Assembly (NCBI RefSeq): GCF_016860545.1
Contig: NZ_BNEB01000005.1
Coordinates: forward strand, 372,001 to 436,000
Source of the DNA: Streptomyces asoensis
Lineage (GTDB): Bacteria; Actinomycetota; Actinomycetes; Streptomycetales; Streptomycetaceae
Length of the DNA stretch: 64,000 nt
Reading direction: 5' to 3'
Positions 49,716-58,119 of this stretch are shown here, one piece after another. Each line of letters begins with the position of its first letter. The stretch's first letter is position 1. The translations under genes were made by a program, and so were the position numbers. A model generated the notes under the pieces. It was not told where the DNA came from, searched no databases, and worked only from the letters and a program-made list of their open reading frames with translations.

Positions 49716-50447
49716 CTACCCCGCCGACGCGGGATTAGCGTCCCCCTGTCCGGCGAGCTCGTCCCGGCCGGGTTCCTCCGCGGCGGCGCGGCGGTCGAGG
49801 CCCCGGCTCACCACCAGGCTCTCCACGCGGTACGACAGTTCGGTGGCGCCGGCCTGCGGGCGGGGATGGTAACGGCCCGCGCAGACCGAGAGGTTGACGA
49901 TGAGGTAGGCGTGCCAGGAGGACCCGACTCCCCGTCCGTCGGCGAAGACCCGCTCGCCGTTCAGCGACCAGTCGACGCTGCGCCTGCCGAACGTCACGCT
50001 CAGGTCGATGACGCCGCCGGGGCGGACGGCCTCGTCCCGTACGTAGCTGTGGCCGTCGCGCACGTGATTGCTCAGTTCGAGGAGGTCGGGGTTGTCGGGG
50101 TGGTACTCGAACACGTCCACCTCGTTGCCGCCGTCCCGCCAGGTCCAGATGGCGGGCCAGGCGCCCATCCCGGTGGGCAGACGCACCCGGGTGTCCAGCC
50201 GGTCCCCGGTGCGCACCATGAAGCCGTCCGGGCTCTCCTCGGTGGTGAGCAGGCCCGCGTTCCAGAAGCCGTCGGATCTGCGCCGGGCGCGGAAGGTGCC
50301 GCTGCGGGAGTAGGCGGGGTCGGCGGTGAGATGGTCCAGTTTGTTGTCACCGGGGTTGGTGGGGCCGCCGTCGGGATAGGCCCAGGAGCGCCCCGCCACC
50401 CACTGGCGGTCGGAGGCGAAATCAGCTGTGAAGACGACTGCGTTCAC
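49716..50447 (-). CDS. GH16-like beta-glucanase-fold protein without signal peptide
   Basis: A 243-residue beta-jelly-roll protein with the GH16 catalytic signature ExDxxE in GGNEVDVFEYH, preceded by RTGDRLDTRVRLPTGMGAWPAIWTW (the usual GAWPAxW block). WSLNGERVF follows, and then HAYLIVNLSV. GH16 enzymes normally cut beta-1,3/1,4-glucans or galactans outside the cell, yet no signal peptide is visible from the GTG start. The C-terminal 30 residues look disordered. Secreted by another route or intracellular; unclear. Confidence 0.75.
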   Translation of the reverse strand: MNAVVFTADFASDRQWVAGRSWAYPDGGPTNPGDNKLDHLTADPAYSRSGTFRARRRSDGFWNAGLLTTEESPDGFMVRTGDRLDTRVRLPTGMGAWPAIWTWRDGGNEVDVFEYHPDNPDLLELSNHVRDGHSYVRDEAVRPGGVIDLSVTFGRRSVDWSLNGERVFADGRGVGSSWHAYLIVNLSVCAGRYHPRPQAGATELSYRVESLVVSRGLDRRAAAEEPGRDELAGQGDANPASAG

Positions 50448-50661
50448 CGCGGTCTCCCTCTGTCGCAGGGCACGGCATCACTCGTCCGGTTTCTCCCCGG
50501 CCGGGCGACCGCCATGCGCCGCCCGGAACGGCGCGCCGTACGTTTCACCCGTTCGGCGTAAGCGGTCCGCAGGGGCGGGTCCCGGCGGTTCCCGCGCCGG
50601 GGCCCGCCCGGTCGCCACGGGCCGGCATGCGTATGTCCGGCGCAGGGCCCAGGCTGTTCCC

Positions 50662-50892
50662 ATGACCCTTGTGCATCCCGTCGTCGTCTATCCGCCCGCC
50701 GCGGACGGCGGGCGACGGGTGCGCGCCGGTGACCACTTCCTGGGCATGGCGTACGGCTTGCTGGACATCGCCGAGTTCCTGCGGGAGGCCGGGATGGGCG
50801 AGGTCGACGAGGCGTACGTCGTCTCGTCCGCGCTGATCGAGTGGCGGGGCGGCGGACCGAAGGCGTGGGAGCCCGGGCCGGGGCACGGGTGA
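50662..50892 (+). CDS. Small conserved hypothetical protein
   Basis: A 76-residue protein, MTLVHPVVVYPPAADGGRRVRAGDHFLGMAYGLLDIAEFLREAG..., ending SSALIEWRGGGPKAWEPG. Codon bias is strong and a hairpin follows the stop. Similar short proteins occur in Streptomyces; no function known. The ATG at 50662 was chosen as the start of the conserved block. Confidence 0.7.
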   Translation: MTLVHPVVVYPPAADGGRRVRAGDHFLGMAYGLLDIAEFLREAGMGEVDEAYVVSSALIEWRGGGPKAWEPGPGHG

Positions 50893-50894
50893 GC

Positions 50895-50930
50895 CCACCG
50901 GCCCCGCGGGGGTCTCCGCGGCTCCGGTGG
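50895..50930 (+). terminator. Nested hairpin after the small gene
   Basis: Outer stem CCACCGG (50895-50901) and CCGGTGG (50924-50930). Inner stem CCGCGG (50904-50909) and CCGCGG (50916-50921). It starts 3 bp after the stop codon. Confidence 0.6.
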
Positions 50931-51053
50931 ACGGGCCGGCGCACCCGGTGACCGGGTGTCACTTCACTGGATCGTGGCCCCAGTTCATGTTGGCCGCGTC
51001 GTGGAACGCCTCGACCGTCCCGTCACGGTCGGAGCCGCGCCGCTCCGGCGCCA

Positions 51054-51281
51054 TCAGGACCGGTCGCCCTTCTTGCGCAGCGCGCCGGGCTTGTGCACGG
51101 CGGAGCGGCCGGTCCTGCCGCTCTCCACCTCGTACTGCGGCTCCTCTGCCGAGGCCCGGACGGTGCGGCCGGCCGCTTCCGTACGGTCGGTGATCTTCTT
51201 CTTCACCTTCCCGGTCACCTTCTGGCCGTGGCTCTTCCAGGAGACCTCGTCGCCCTTGCTCAGGTCGTCCTTCTCGGACAT
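51054..51281 (-). CDS. DUF2945/HVA1-type TUDOR-like small protein
   Basis: A 75-residue basic protein: LSKGDEVSWKSHGQKVTGKVKKKITDRTEAAGRTVRAS, then PQYEVESGRTGRSAVHKPGALRKK. This matches the DUF2945 (hypervirulence-associated TUDOR-like) family. Role unknown in bacteria. Monocistronic, reading away from the tetR gene's terminus. Confidence 0.85.
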   Translation of the reverse strand: MSEKDDLSKGDEVSWKSHGQKVTGKVKKKITDRTEAAGRTVRASAEEPQYEVESGRTGRSAVHKPGALRKKGDRS

Positions 51282-51438
51282 GGGGTTCCTCTCGGACGGT
51301 CGGCCCGCTCGCGCGGAACGGCACGGGCGGATCGGGCATACCCTCCAGACTCACCCCGCCCGCGCCTTCCCGCATCCGGTGGCCGGCGCGGTGCGTCCGT
51401 ACCCGGCCGGCGGGCCCCGGCGGCGCCCGCGCGGCCGG

Positions 51439-52110
51439 CTACCGGTCCGCGGTGATGCCGCCGAGGATCAGGTCGATGCCGGCGAGGAACTCCACCCGGT
51501 CGTCGTGGTCGCGCAGTTGGGCCGCGACGTCCCGGGTGAACGCGTACTCGTCGGGGTCGAGCGCGGCCCATGCCGCGGCGGCGGTCTCGAGGAACTCGGT
51601 CCGGCTCCCGGCCGGGTGGTTCGCGCGGGCGTTGGCCGCGTTCTGTCCGCCCACCCCGAGGATGTAGTTCAGCAGGGCCGACGCGGCGGTGAACTGGGCC
51701 GCGTGGGGTACGCCGAGGGCCCGGACCTGGCGACCGAGCCGCTCGAAGACCCGCAGCAGCGGGGACTGCGCGGGCGTCCGGGCGAGTTGCGCACCGATCC
51801 AGGGATGGGCGTCGATGGCGTCGAACACGCCGAGCGCCAGCGCGCGGATGGCGTCCTGGGGCGTCGCGTCGGCGGTGTCGGCGGACAGGCTGCCGGTGAC
51901 GACGGCGTCGGCGGCGGCCAGCAGGAGTTCGTCCTTGCCCGTGACGTGCCAGTAGATCGCCCCGGGCCCGGTGGCGAGGTGCTCGGACAGGGCCCGGAAC
52001 GTGAGTCCGCTCTCCCCCGCCGTGTCCAGCAGGGCGATCGCCGCCTCGACGATGCGCTCCCGGGAGAGCGGTTCCTCCCGTCGCTCCGCGCGACGCGTCC
52101 TGGGTGCCAT
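51439..52110 (-). CDS. TetR-family repressor (TetR_C type)
   Basis: A 223-residue regulator: helix-turn-helix SRERIVEAAIALLDTAGESGLTFRALSEHLATGPGAIYWHVTGKDELLLAAAD, then a TetR_C-like helical domain. The ATG is at 52110. It is divergent from a TetX-like monooxygenase, and the 138-bp gap holds three tandem TGGAAC-N3-RTTCCA operators. Repression relieved by the monooxygenase's substrate is the likely logic. Confidence 0.92.
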   Translation of the reverse strand: MAPRTRRAERREEPLSRERIVEAAIALLDTAGESGLTFRALSEHLATGPGAIYWHVTGKDELLLAAADAVVTGSLSADTADATPQDAIRALALGVFDAIDAHPWIGAQLARTPAQSPLLRVFERLGRQVRALGVPHAAQFTAASALLNYILGVGGQNAANARANHPAGSRTEFLETAAAAWAALDPDEYAFTRDVAAQLRDHDDRVEFLAGIDLILGGITADR

Positions 52111-52127
52111 GCGCCCATCCTGGCATA

Positions 52128-52197
52128 TCTGGAACCCCGTTCCAGATTGACATCTCTGGAACGGGGTTCCAGTCTGGTTCTGGAACAACATTCCAGA
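52128..52197. promoter_or_regulatory. Three tandem TetR operators
   Basis: TGGAAC-CCC-GTTCCA at 52130-52144, TGGAAC-GGG-GTTCCA at 52157-52171 and TGGAAC-AAC-ATTCCA at 52181-52195, spaced 27 and 24 bp start to start. Site 1 extends to a 19-bp perfect repeat TCTGGAACCCCGTTCCAGA. Near-helical spacing suggests cooperative dimers on one DNA face. They cover both promoters. Confidence 0.85.
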
Positions 52198-52248
52198 CCG
52201 GTGCCGCCGGATGTCCGGCCCACAGGCGTGCCCACGCAAGGAGCCCTC

Positions 52249-53382
52249 ATGACCCCTCATGTCACGATCGTCGGCGCCGGTCTCGGCGGACTGACCCTCG
52301 CCCGTGTCCTGCACGTGCACGGCATCCCGGTGACGGTCCACGAGGCCGAGCCCTCGCCCGCCGCCCGCTCCCAGGGCGGCATGCTCGACATCCACGACCA
52401 CAACGGGCAGCTCGCCCTCAAGGCCGCCGGCCTCTTCGACGGGTTCCTCGGCCTCGTGCACCGGGGCGGCGAGGCGTCCCGTGTGCTCGACCGGCACGGG
52501 ACCGTGCTCCTGGACGAACCCGACGACGGCACCGGCAGGCGCCCGGAGGTGCACCGCGGCGACCTGCGCCGCCTGCTCCTCGACTCGCTGCCGGCCGGCA
52601 CCGTCGCCTGGGGTCGCAAGGTCACCGCGGCGCGCCCGCTGGGCGACGGCCGGCACGAGGTGACGTTCGCCGACGGAAGCACCGTGCGCACCGGTCTCCT
52701 GGTCGGCGCGGACGGCGCCTGGTCGAGGATCCGCCCGCTGCTGTCGGACGCCCGGCCCGCGTACATCGGCAGGTCCTTCGTCGAGACGTACCTGTTCGAC
52801 GCGGACACCCGCCACCCGGTGTGCGCCGGGACGGTCGGCGGCGGTTCGCTCTCCGCCCTCGCCCCCGGCCGGGGGATCCTCGCCCACCGGGAGCCCGGCG
52901 GCGTCCTGCACACCTATGTGGCGCTCGACAAGCCGCTGGAGTGGTTCGAGGCGATCGACTTCGACGACGCGGAAGCGGCCAGGGCCCGCGTGGCCGCCGA
53001 GTTCGACGACTGGGCCCCGGCGCTGCGCGCCCTGGTCACGGACGGTGAGACCACACCGGTACTGCGGACCGTCCACTCGCTGCCCGCCGGACACCGCTGG
53101 GACCGCGTGCCCGGAGTGACGCTGCTCGGCGACGCCGCCCACCTGATGGCGCCGTCCGGCGAGGGCGCCAACCTCGCCATGTACGACGGCGCCGAACTCG
53201 GCGAGGCGCTCGCGGCACACCCGGACGACATCGAGGGGGCGCTGACCGCCTACGAGAAGGCGCTCTTCCCGCGGAGCGCCGCGGCCGCCGACGAAGCCAC
53301 CCGCGTCCACCACCTGTGCTTCGACGCCGACGCCCCGCACAGCCTCGTCCGCTTCTTCACCGACCACGAGCGGGCCGCATGA
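52249..53382 (+). CDS. TetX-like FAD-dependent monooxygenase
   Basis: A 377-residue class A flavoprotein monooxygenase: FAD fold VTIVGAGLGGLTLARVLHVHGIPVTVHE, QGGMLDIHDHNGQLALKAAGLFD (close to the TetX pattern), the DG motif LVGADGAWSRIRPLL and the GD motif VTLLGDAAHLMAPSGEGANLAMYDGAEL. TetX hydroxylates and inactivates tetracyclines; this protein may modify an aromatic or antibiotic-like compound. The ATG at 52249 has AAGGAG. It is controlled by the divergent TetR through three operators. Actual substrate unknown. Confidence 0.88.
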   Translation: MTPHVTIVGAGLGGLTLARVLHVHGIPVTVHEAEPSPAARSQGGMLDIHDHNGQLALKAAGLFDGFLGLVHRGGEASRVLDRHGTVLLDEPDDGTGRRPEVHRGDLRRLLLDSLPAGTVAWGRKVTAARPLGDGRHEVTFADGSTVRTGLLVGADGAWSRIRPLLSDARPAYIGRSFVETYLFDADTRHPVCAGTVGGGSLSALAPGRGILAHREPGGVLHTYVALDKPLEWFEAIDFDDAEAARARVAAEFDDWAPALRALVTDGETTPVLRTVHSLPAGHRWDRVPGVTLLGDAAHLMAPSGEGANLAMYDGAELGEALAAHPDDIEGALTAYEKALFPRSAAAADEATRVHHLCFDADAPHSLVRFFTDHERAA

Positions 53383-53424
53383 ACGGCCCGGCGTCCGGCC
53401 GGCCCCGGGCCGCCCGGCCCCCGC

Positions 53425-56331
53425 TCAGCCCACCGTGGGAAGGGTCCCGCCCTCGACTCGCGTCACCTCGACGCCGTGCAGACCCGTGACCCAGCGCGCG
53501 GCGACGTCCCGGAACCGGTCGGCGCCGAGGGGCGTGCGTCCCAGTCCGACGACGTATCGCGCGCCGGTGGGCGCGTCCGAGGACCGGGCGACGGGCGCCG
53601 GGGCCAGGGGGCGCGGCCAGGCGTGCGCGTCCTCGGCGCCCGCCTCCCGCAGGGCCCGCAGCAGCGCGCGCATCCGTCCGCGCACCCGCCCGTTCAGCTC
53701 GTCGAAGTCCTCCGCCCGCCGGGGCGCGACCGTCACCAGGGCCCACGCGGCGTGCCGTCGGTGCAGGGGCGGCGGGGACAGCAGCGCGGGCCACGGATCC
53801 GGGCCCGGACCGGCCGCCGCCTCCACTGTCTCCCAGGCGCCGTAGAGCTCCTGGCTCAGCAGGTCCCGGCCGTGCGGGCCGACCTGTTCGGTGCAGGAGC
53901 GCACGGGCTCGGCGGGGGTCAGCACCGTCAGGGCGTCACCGGAGCCGGGCCCGTCCCCGGTGAGGGCGACGGGCTCGCGCCAGTCCCACGCGGCCCAGGT
54001 GGCGAAGAACAGCCGCAGCAGGTCGCCGCCGTCCGTGACATCGGGCGACTGCCGGACCGTGCGGGCCGCGAGCACCGCCCACGCCACGCCGGGCAGGCCG
54101 CCGAACGGGGCCGCGTCCAGGCCGCGGGCGCGCGCCCAGGCCTTCACGCCCCGCGCCAGCGTCGCGAACCGCGCCCGTCCGGCCGGACCCACGGCGGCGA
54201 GCACCTCGACCGCGTCGGCGACCGAACTCAGCGCGACCGCCGCCGCCTCGCCCAGTTCGGCCCGCCGGGCCACCGCCTCCCCCGCAGGGACCGTTCCCGC
54301 GGCCACCACGACCAGGTCCACGTCGAGCCCGTCGACGTGGAACCGCAGCCCGGGTACGCGGGCGCCGACGACCTCCCGCACCCGGACGGCGTCCGGCAGC
54401 GCGCCCGTGACCCGCTCCCGTACGGCCGCGAGGTCCACGGCGCCGGGCAGCACTGCGACGACGTCCACGTCGGCCCCCGCGAGCGCGCAGCCCATGCGCC
54501 GTGACCCCGCGAGGTGGACGACGCCCTCGGCGAACGCGTCCGTCAGACGGCGTACCACCCGCTCGGCCGCCGCGTCGTCCGTGGCGGGCCGCACGGCCGC
54601 GCCGGCCGGGGGCGCGGCCCACTCCTCGTGCCCCCGGTCCGGGCGGCCGGTGGCGGGCTCCGGCAGCCACCGCACCTCTCCGGTGCCGAGGGCGACGGTG
54701 GCCCTCGCCCGCATCGGCTCGTCGCCGCGCCGGGACAGCAGAAGCAACTCGCCGACCCGGGCGCCCACCGGGGAGAGCCGGGCCGCGCAGTCGGCGGCGA
54801 CGGACTGCGGATCGGCGGTACGGCCGAGGCTCAGGTGCGGGGTGAACCCGTCGTGGCGCCCGCGGCAGCGGGGGAAGCGCCGCACGAACGCCTGCCGCAG
54901 TTGCGCCCACGGTGTCGCGTCGTCGGCCGCCGGGTCCAGCCACACCGTGGCGTCGTCGCGGTGACCGAAGGTGTGCAGTCCCTCCAGCCGGGCCGTGAAC
55001 GGCTCGACCCCGGCGGCCGCCGCGGCCAGCAGGGGGGCCGCCCGTTCGAAGTCCGACTCGGGGACGAATCCGAAGAGCACGTTGACGTGCGGCGGCCAGC
55101 GCCGGATCTGCACGTCGTGGTCCCGGCGCACCTCCTGGAGCATCGGCCACGACTCGTGCGGCGGGACCCATGCCAGTGCCGTACGGGCCGTGGGCGCGAC
55201 GTCGAGCACGTCGACGGGGGCGCCGGCGCCGAAGTGCAGGTCGGCGGCGACCCCGTAGTGGTCGGAGACGTGGAGCCCCTCAGGGGTGGGCTCGGTGCCC
55301 AGGAGGGCCGCCGCGGTGACCCGGACGCCGCCGGAGGGGCGCACGAACACCCGGTCGAGACGGGAGGCCCGGCCGGACAGGGAGGAGACGGCGGCCAGCG
55401 GATTGGCGCCGGGGTCGAAGGTGGGCGTGTCGTCGTGCGGGCCGTGCGTCTCGGTCCAGGCGTCGAGCATGCCGAGCGTGCGCGCCGGACCGGGCCCGCC
55501 GTCGTTGAAGTCGCCGACCAGGACCAGCCCGCCCTCGACGCCCGCCAGTCCCTCGGCCAGCCGGGCCAGTTCGGCGCCGCGCCGGGCCGGGCCGTCCTGC
55601 GAGTGGTCGCTCGTCAGATGGGTGGCGGCCAGGGTCAGCGGTCCGCACGCGGTGTCCACGACGAGGGCGGTGACGGCCTTGTGGCGGCCCAGGACGTGCA
55701 GCGCCGCCTCGCGCACCGGGAGCCTGCTGAGCAGCAGCAGACCGCACTCGTCGACGTCCTTGCCGCCGGGGTCGGTGGTGACGGTGTAGCCCTCCCGCAC
55801 CCACGGTGCGTCGAGCAGCAGGGTCAGCAGGGCCGGCTCGGCCTCCTGGAGGGCGATGACGTCCGCGTCGGCCTGCCGGAGCGCCGCCAGCAGCAGCGGG
55901 CGGCGCAGGGCGGTGTCGATGCGATCGCTGTCGTAGCGGTCCCACAGCGTGTTCCAGGTCAGCACCCGGATCCGGTCGCGTCCCGGCTCCGCCGGGGCGG
56001 ACGCGGCGGCGGACCACCGCCCGGCGGCCGCGTCCCAGGTGTGGGGCGTACGCGCGGTGAAGTACGGCGCGCGCAGCCGCCGCGCCTCGCGCACCCGGCC
56101 CGCGCCGGAGACGTCCACGCGGTCGACACCGGTGGCGCGGTCCCATACGACCTCCCCGTCCGCCTCCACGAACAGCACCCGGTGCCAGGGGATCTCGCCG
56201 CCCGGTACGAACAGCGGCAGCGGCACCCGCTTGGGTTCGGCGCCGCGCTGGAGGATGCCGAGCACGAACCGCGCCGGGTCGAAACGCGGGTCCCAGCGCA
56301 CCCGGTGGTAGATCTCGTCACTGGTGCGCAT
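53425..56331 (-). CDS. Four-domain RNA-repair protein: MJ1316 (DUF504), EEP phosphatase/nuclease, 2H phosphoesterase, nucleotidyltransferase
   Basis: A 968-residue protein. Residues 1-80 match the MJ1316/DUF504 RNA-end recognition domain (DEIYHRVRWDPRFDPARFVLGI, then IPWHRVLFVEADGEVVWDR). Residues 118-368 are an endonuclease/exonuclease/phosphatase domain: Asn127, Glu163, His238, Asp274 and Asn276 in GDFND, Asp326, and Asp357-His358. Residues 380-555 are a 2H (2'-5' RNA ligase-like) domain with His415 (HVN) and His499 (HLS). Residues 590-900 are a poly(A)-polymerase/CCA-type nucleotidyltransferase: GS609-610, Asp621, Asp623 and Asp672 (DVD). The ATG overlaps the ligase-kinase stop (TGATG), so the two proteins are made together. 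Predicted role: processing and re-extending damaged RNA ends. Assignments are by motif; activity is not shown. Confidence 0.82.
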   Translation of the reverse strand: MRTSDEIYHRVRWDPRFDPARFVLGILQRGAEPKRVPLPLFVPGGEIPWHRVLFVEADGEVVWDRATGVDRVDVSGAGRVREARRLRAPYFTARTPHTWDAAAGRWSAAASAPAEPGRDRIRVLTWNTLWDRYDSDRIDTALRRPLLLAALRQADADVIALQEAEPALLTLLLDAPWVREGYTVTTDPGGKDVDECGLLLLSRLPVREAALHVLGRHKAVTALVVDTACGPLTLAATHLTSDHSQDGPARRGAELARLAEGLAGVEGGLVLVGDFNDGGPGPARTLGMLDAWTETHGPHDDTPTFDPGANPLAAVSSLSGRASRLDRVFVRPSGGVRVTAAALLGTEPTPEGLHVSDHYGVAADLHFGAGAPVDVLDVAPTARTALAWVPPHESWPMLQEVRRDHDVQIRRWPPHVNVLFGFVPESDFERAAPLLAAAAAGVEPFTARLEGLHTFGHRDDATVWLDPAADDATPWAQLRQAFVRRFPRCRGRHDGFTPHLSLGRTADPQSVAADCAARLSPVGARVGELLLLSRRGDEPMRARATVALGTGEVRWLPEPATGRPDRGHEEWAAPPAGAAVRPATDDAAAERVVRRLTDAFAEGVVHLAGSRRMGCALAGADVDVVAVLPGAVDLAAVRERVTGALPDAVRVREVVGARVPGLRFHVDGLDVDLVVVAAGTVPAGEAVARRAELGEAAAVALSSVADAVEVLAAVGPAGRARFATLARGVKAWARARGLDAAPFGGLPGVAWAVLAARTVRQSPDVTDGGDLLRLFFATWAAWDWREPVALTGDGPGSGDALTVLTPAEPVRSCTEQVGPHGRDLLSQELYGAWETVEAAAGPGPDPWPALLSPPPLHRRHAAWALVTVAPRRAEDFDELNGRVRGRMRALLRALREAGAEDAHAWPRPLAPAPVARSSDAPTGARYVVGLGRTPLGADRFRDVAARWVTGLHGVEVTRVEGGTLPTVG

Positions 56332-58058
56332 CAGGGGTCCTCCCCGTCGAGTGAGCCGTCGCGGTCCCCCACGGTCCCCTCCGCGTCCACGTACCAGCTG
56401 CGGTGGGCCTGGCCGGGGTACGGCGGCACGAATCGGCGGAGCTGCGCCGCCAGTACGTCCGCGGGCACCGGATGCGCCCGGGTGGCGTTGCGCCGCGTCA
56501 GTTCGTCCTCGTCGGTGAGGAACACGGCGTGCGTGATCAGCGCGTCGCGCCGGCGTGCCACGGCGTGCACCAGGGACCGCTGGTGCGGGTTGAGGGAGGT
56601 GGCGTCCCACACCACCGTGCCACCGGCCCCGAGGGCGTCGTCCAGCCGGCCCAGGCCCTCGCGCAGCACGTCCCCGTTGGCCTTCTGGTCGGCCCGCGAG
56701 CCGCGCGCCGCGCGCAGTCCGTCGAGCGAGACACAGGTGAAGGGGCCCTCGGTGCGGGCCGCGAAGGCGCTCTTCCCGCTGCCGGACGGCCCCACCAGGT
56801 GGATCAGCCGGGGGAACCCGCCGTCGCGCCACCGCCAGGTCGCCGCGACGGCCTCGCGCACGGAGCCGACCCGCCCCTGCGCGTACATCTCGCGGGCTTC
56901 CGCCCAGCAGCGGTCCGCGGCCTCGCCCCCGACGCCGTCCCGCGCCAGTTCCTCGCGCAGTCCGTCCCGCAAGGGGCGCAGCGGCGCCTCGCTCATCAGC
57001 GCGGCCTCCTCCGCGTGCAGGGCGGACCACTCCGCCTGCTCCCGGGCCGTCTTCTCCCGCGCGGTCGCCGCGGCGACCGCGTGCAGCACCGCGGGCCGGG
57101 CCGCGAACGACATCCGGACGAGTCCGGCCCGCCGCTCCGCGTCCGGGTAAGGGCGGTGCAGTGCGCCGTGCAGACCGACCAGGTCGGCGACCCGTCTCGC
57201 GAGCGGGACGCCGAGCGGTGCGGCGGACCGGGTCATCAGCCGGGCCCGCGGTGTGCGGTGCAGCAGCGCGGCCAGCACGCCCGCGAGCCGTGCGTCGCCC
57301 CGGGTGCCCAGCGTGTCGAGCCGGGCGCCCGCCTCGGCGGCGGCCTCGGGGTCGGTGTCGTCCTGCGCGGCGCCCAGGTGCAGGGCGAGTGCTTGCGGGT
57401 CCGCGGCGGCCCCGGACCGTACGGCCCACAGCGCGGCGGCCGGGCCGAGTCCGTTGGGCACGACGCCCGTGTGCATCCAGTGCGTGCTCGTCGTCACGTG
57501 TCCGGGCCGCACCCACTTGGCGACCCGAGCGGCGAAGTCCGCCCGCGTGAACCCCTCGACGGTGCGGACGACGAAGCCCTCCTGTCTGCCGGTCTCCACC
57601 CGCAGCCGGCGCAACGCCCGCTCGTCGCACGTGCCGCGCCACACCACGGGCGGCGCCGGCACCCCCAGTGCGCGCAGGAACCGCACGGTCGCGTCCCAGT
57701 CGAGACACCGGTCCCGGTCGTCCCACACGGAGAAGCCGTAGAAGTAGCTCTCCAGGTCGTCGTAGGGGATCGAGTGCCGGGCGTACATGTTCTCCCCGCA
57801 CACCCGCCAGCCCTCGGGTATCCGCGCGCCGATCCGCCCCTGGAGCGCCTTGACCCAGGCCCGCGAGGGGTGGTGCGCGGAGTCGACGGACCGCGCGTGC
57901 AGTCCGTCCGCGTACAGCGTCGTGTTCTCCCCGTCGAGCTTCTCGGTGACGACGACCTCACGGCCGGCGAACCCGCCCAGCCCGCCGGACCGCACATCGT
58001 CCGAGGACGCACCCGGTGACCAGGGCAGATGCGGGGTCCGGGGGTAGGGGGTAGGCAT
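56331..58058 (-). CDS. RNA ligase-polynucleotide kinase fusion
   Basis: A 575-residue protein. The N-terminal covalent nucleotidyltransferase domain resembles T4 Rnl2-type RNA ligase: Lys40 in EKLDGENT (motif I), CGENMYARHSI (motif III), YFYGFSVWD (IIIa), EGFVVR (IV, 160-165) and KWVRP (V, Lys181). A helical middle region (about 200-410) follows. The C-terminal P-loop kinase has GPSGSGKS (423-430), VSLDGLR, TVVWDATSLN and RRNATRAHPVP, as in T4 Pnkp-like 5'-kinases. Together these would phosphorylate a 5'-OH and seal it to a 3'-OH. ATG 58058 is preferred to GTG 58067: the -10 element lies just upstream, giving a leaderless transcript. First gene of the repair cassette. Confidence 0.85.
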   Translation of the reverse strand: MPTPYPRTPHLPWSPGASSDDVRSGGLGGFAGREVVVTEKLDGENTTLYADGLHARSVDSAHHPSRAWVKALQGRIGARIPEGWRVCGENMYARHSIPYDDLESYFYGFSVWDDRDRCLDWDATVRFLRALGVPAPPVVWRGTCDERALRRLRVETGRQEGFVVRTVEGFTRADFAARVAKWVRPGHVTTSTHWMHTGVVPNGLGPAAALWAVRSGAAADPQALALHLGAAQDDTDPEAAAEAGARLDTLGTRGDARLAGVLAALLHRTPRARLMTRSAAPLGVPLARRVADLVGLHGALHRPYPDAERRAGLVRMSFAARPAVLHAVAAATAREKTAREQAEWSALHAEEAALMSEAPLRPLRDGLREELARDGVGGEAADRCWAEAREMYAQGRVGSVREAVAATWRWRDGGFPRLIHLVGPSGSGKSAFAARTEGPFTCVSLDGLRAARGSRADQKANGDVLREGLGRLDDALGAGGTVVWDATSLNPHQRSLVHAVARRRDALITHAVFLTDEDELTRRNATRAHPVPADVLAAQLRRFVPPYPGQAHRSWYVDAEGTVGDRDGSLDGEDP

Positions 58059-58065
58059 GCGGGCC

Positions 58066-58071
58066 ACTATA
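58066..58071 (-). promoter_or_regulatory. Leaderless-type promoter of the RNA-repair cassette
   Basis: On the minus strand TATAGT occupies 58071-58066 and the ATG starts 7 nt later, with no ribosome-binding site. Transcription would start at or next to the A of the ATG. No canonical -35 is visible at 16-18 bp. Confidence 0.5.
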
Positions 58072-58119
58072 GGAGCGGGGAATCGGCCGCTCCATCGGAT
58101 TACCGCGGGCCCGGCGGGG

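Noticed and set aside
52249..53382. Calling the monooxygenase a tetracycline resistance gene
   Set aside because: The motifs resemble TetX, but many related flavoproteins have other substrates; sequence alone does not justify a resistance call.
56332..57801. N-terminal extension of the EEP/nucleotidyltransferase frame to 57801
   Set aside because: The extension overlaps the RNA ligase-kinase in another frame and is Arg/Gly/Pro-rich noise; the MJ1316 domain begins right at the ATG at 56331.
58059..58067. GTG at 58067 as the start of the RNA ligase-kinase
   Set aside because: It lies inside the -10 element (TATAGTG), so it could not be on the transcript; ATG 58058 fits better.
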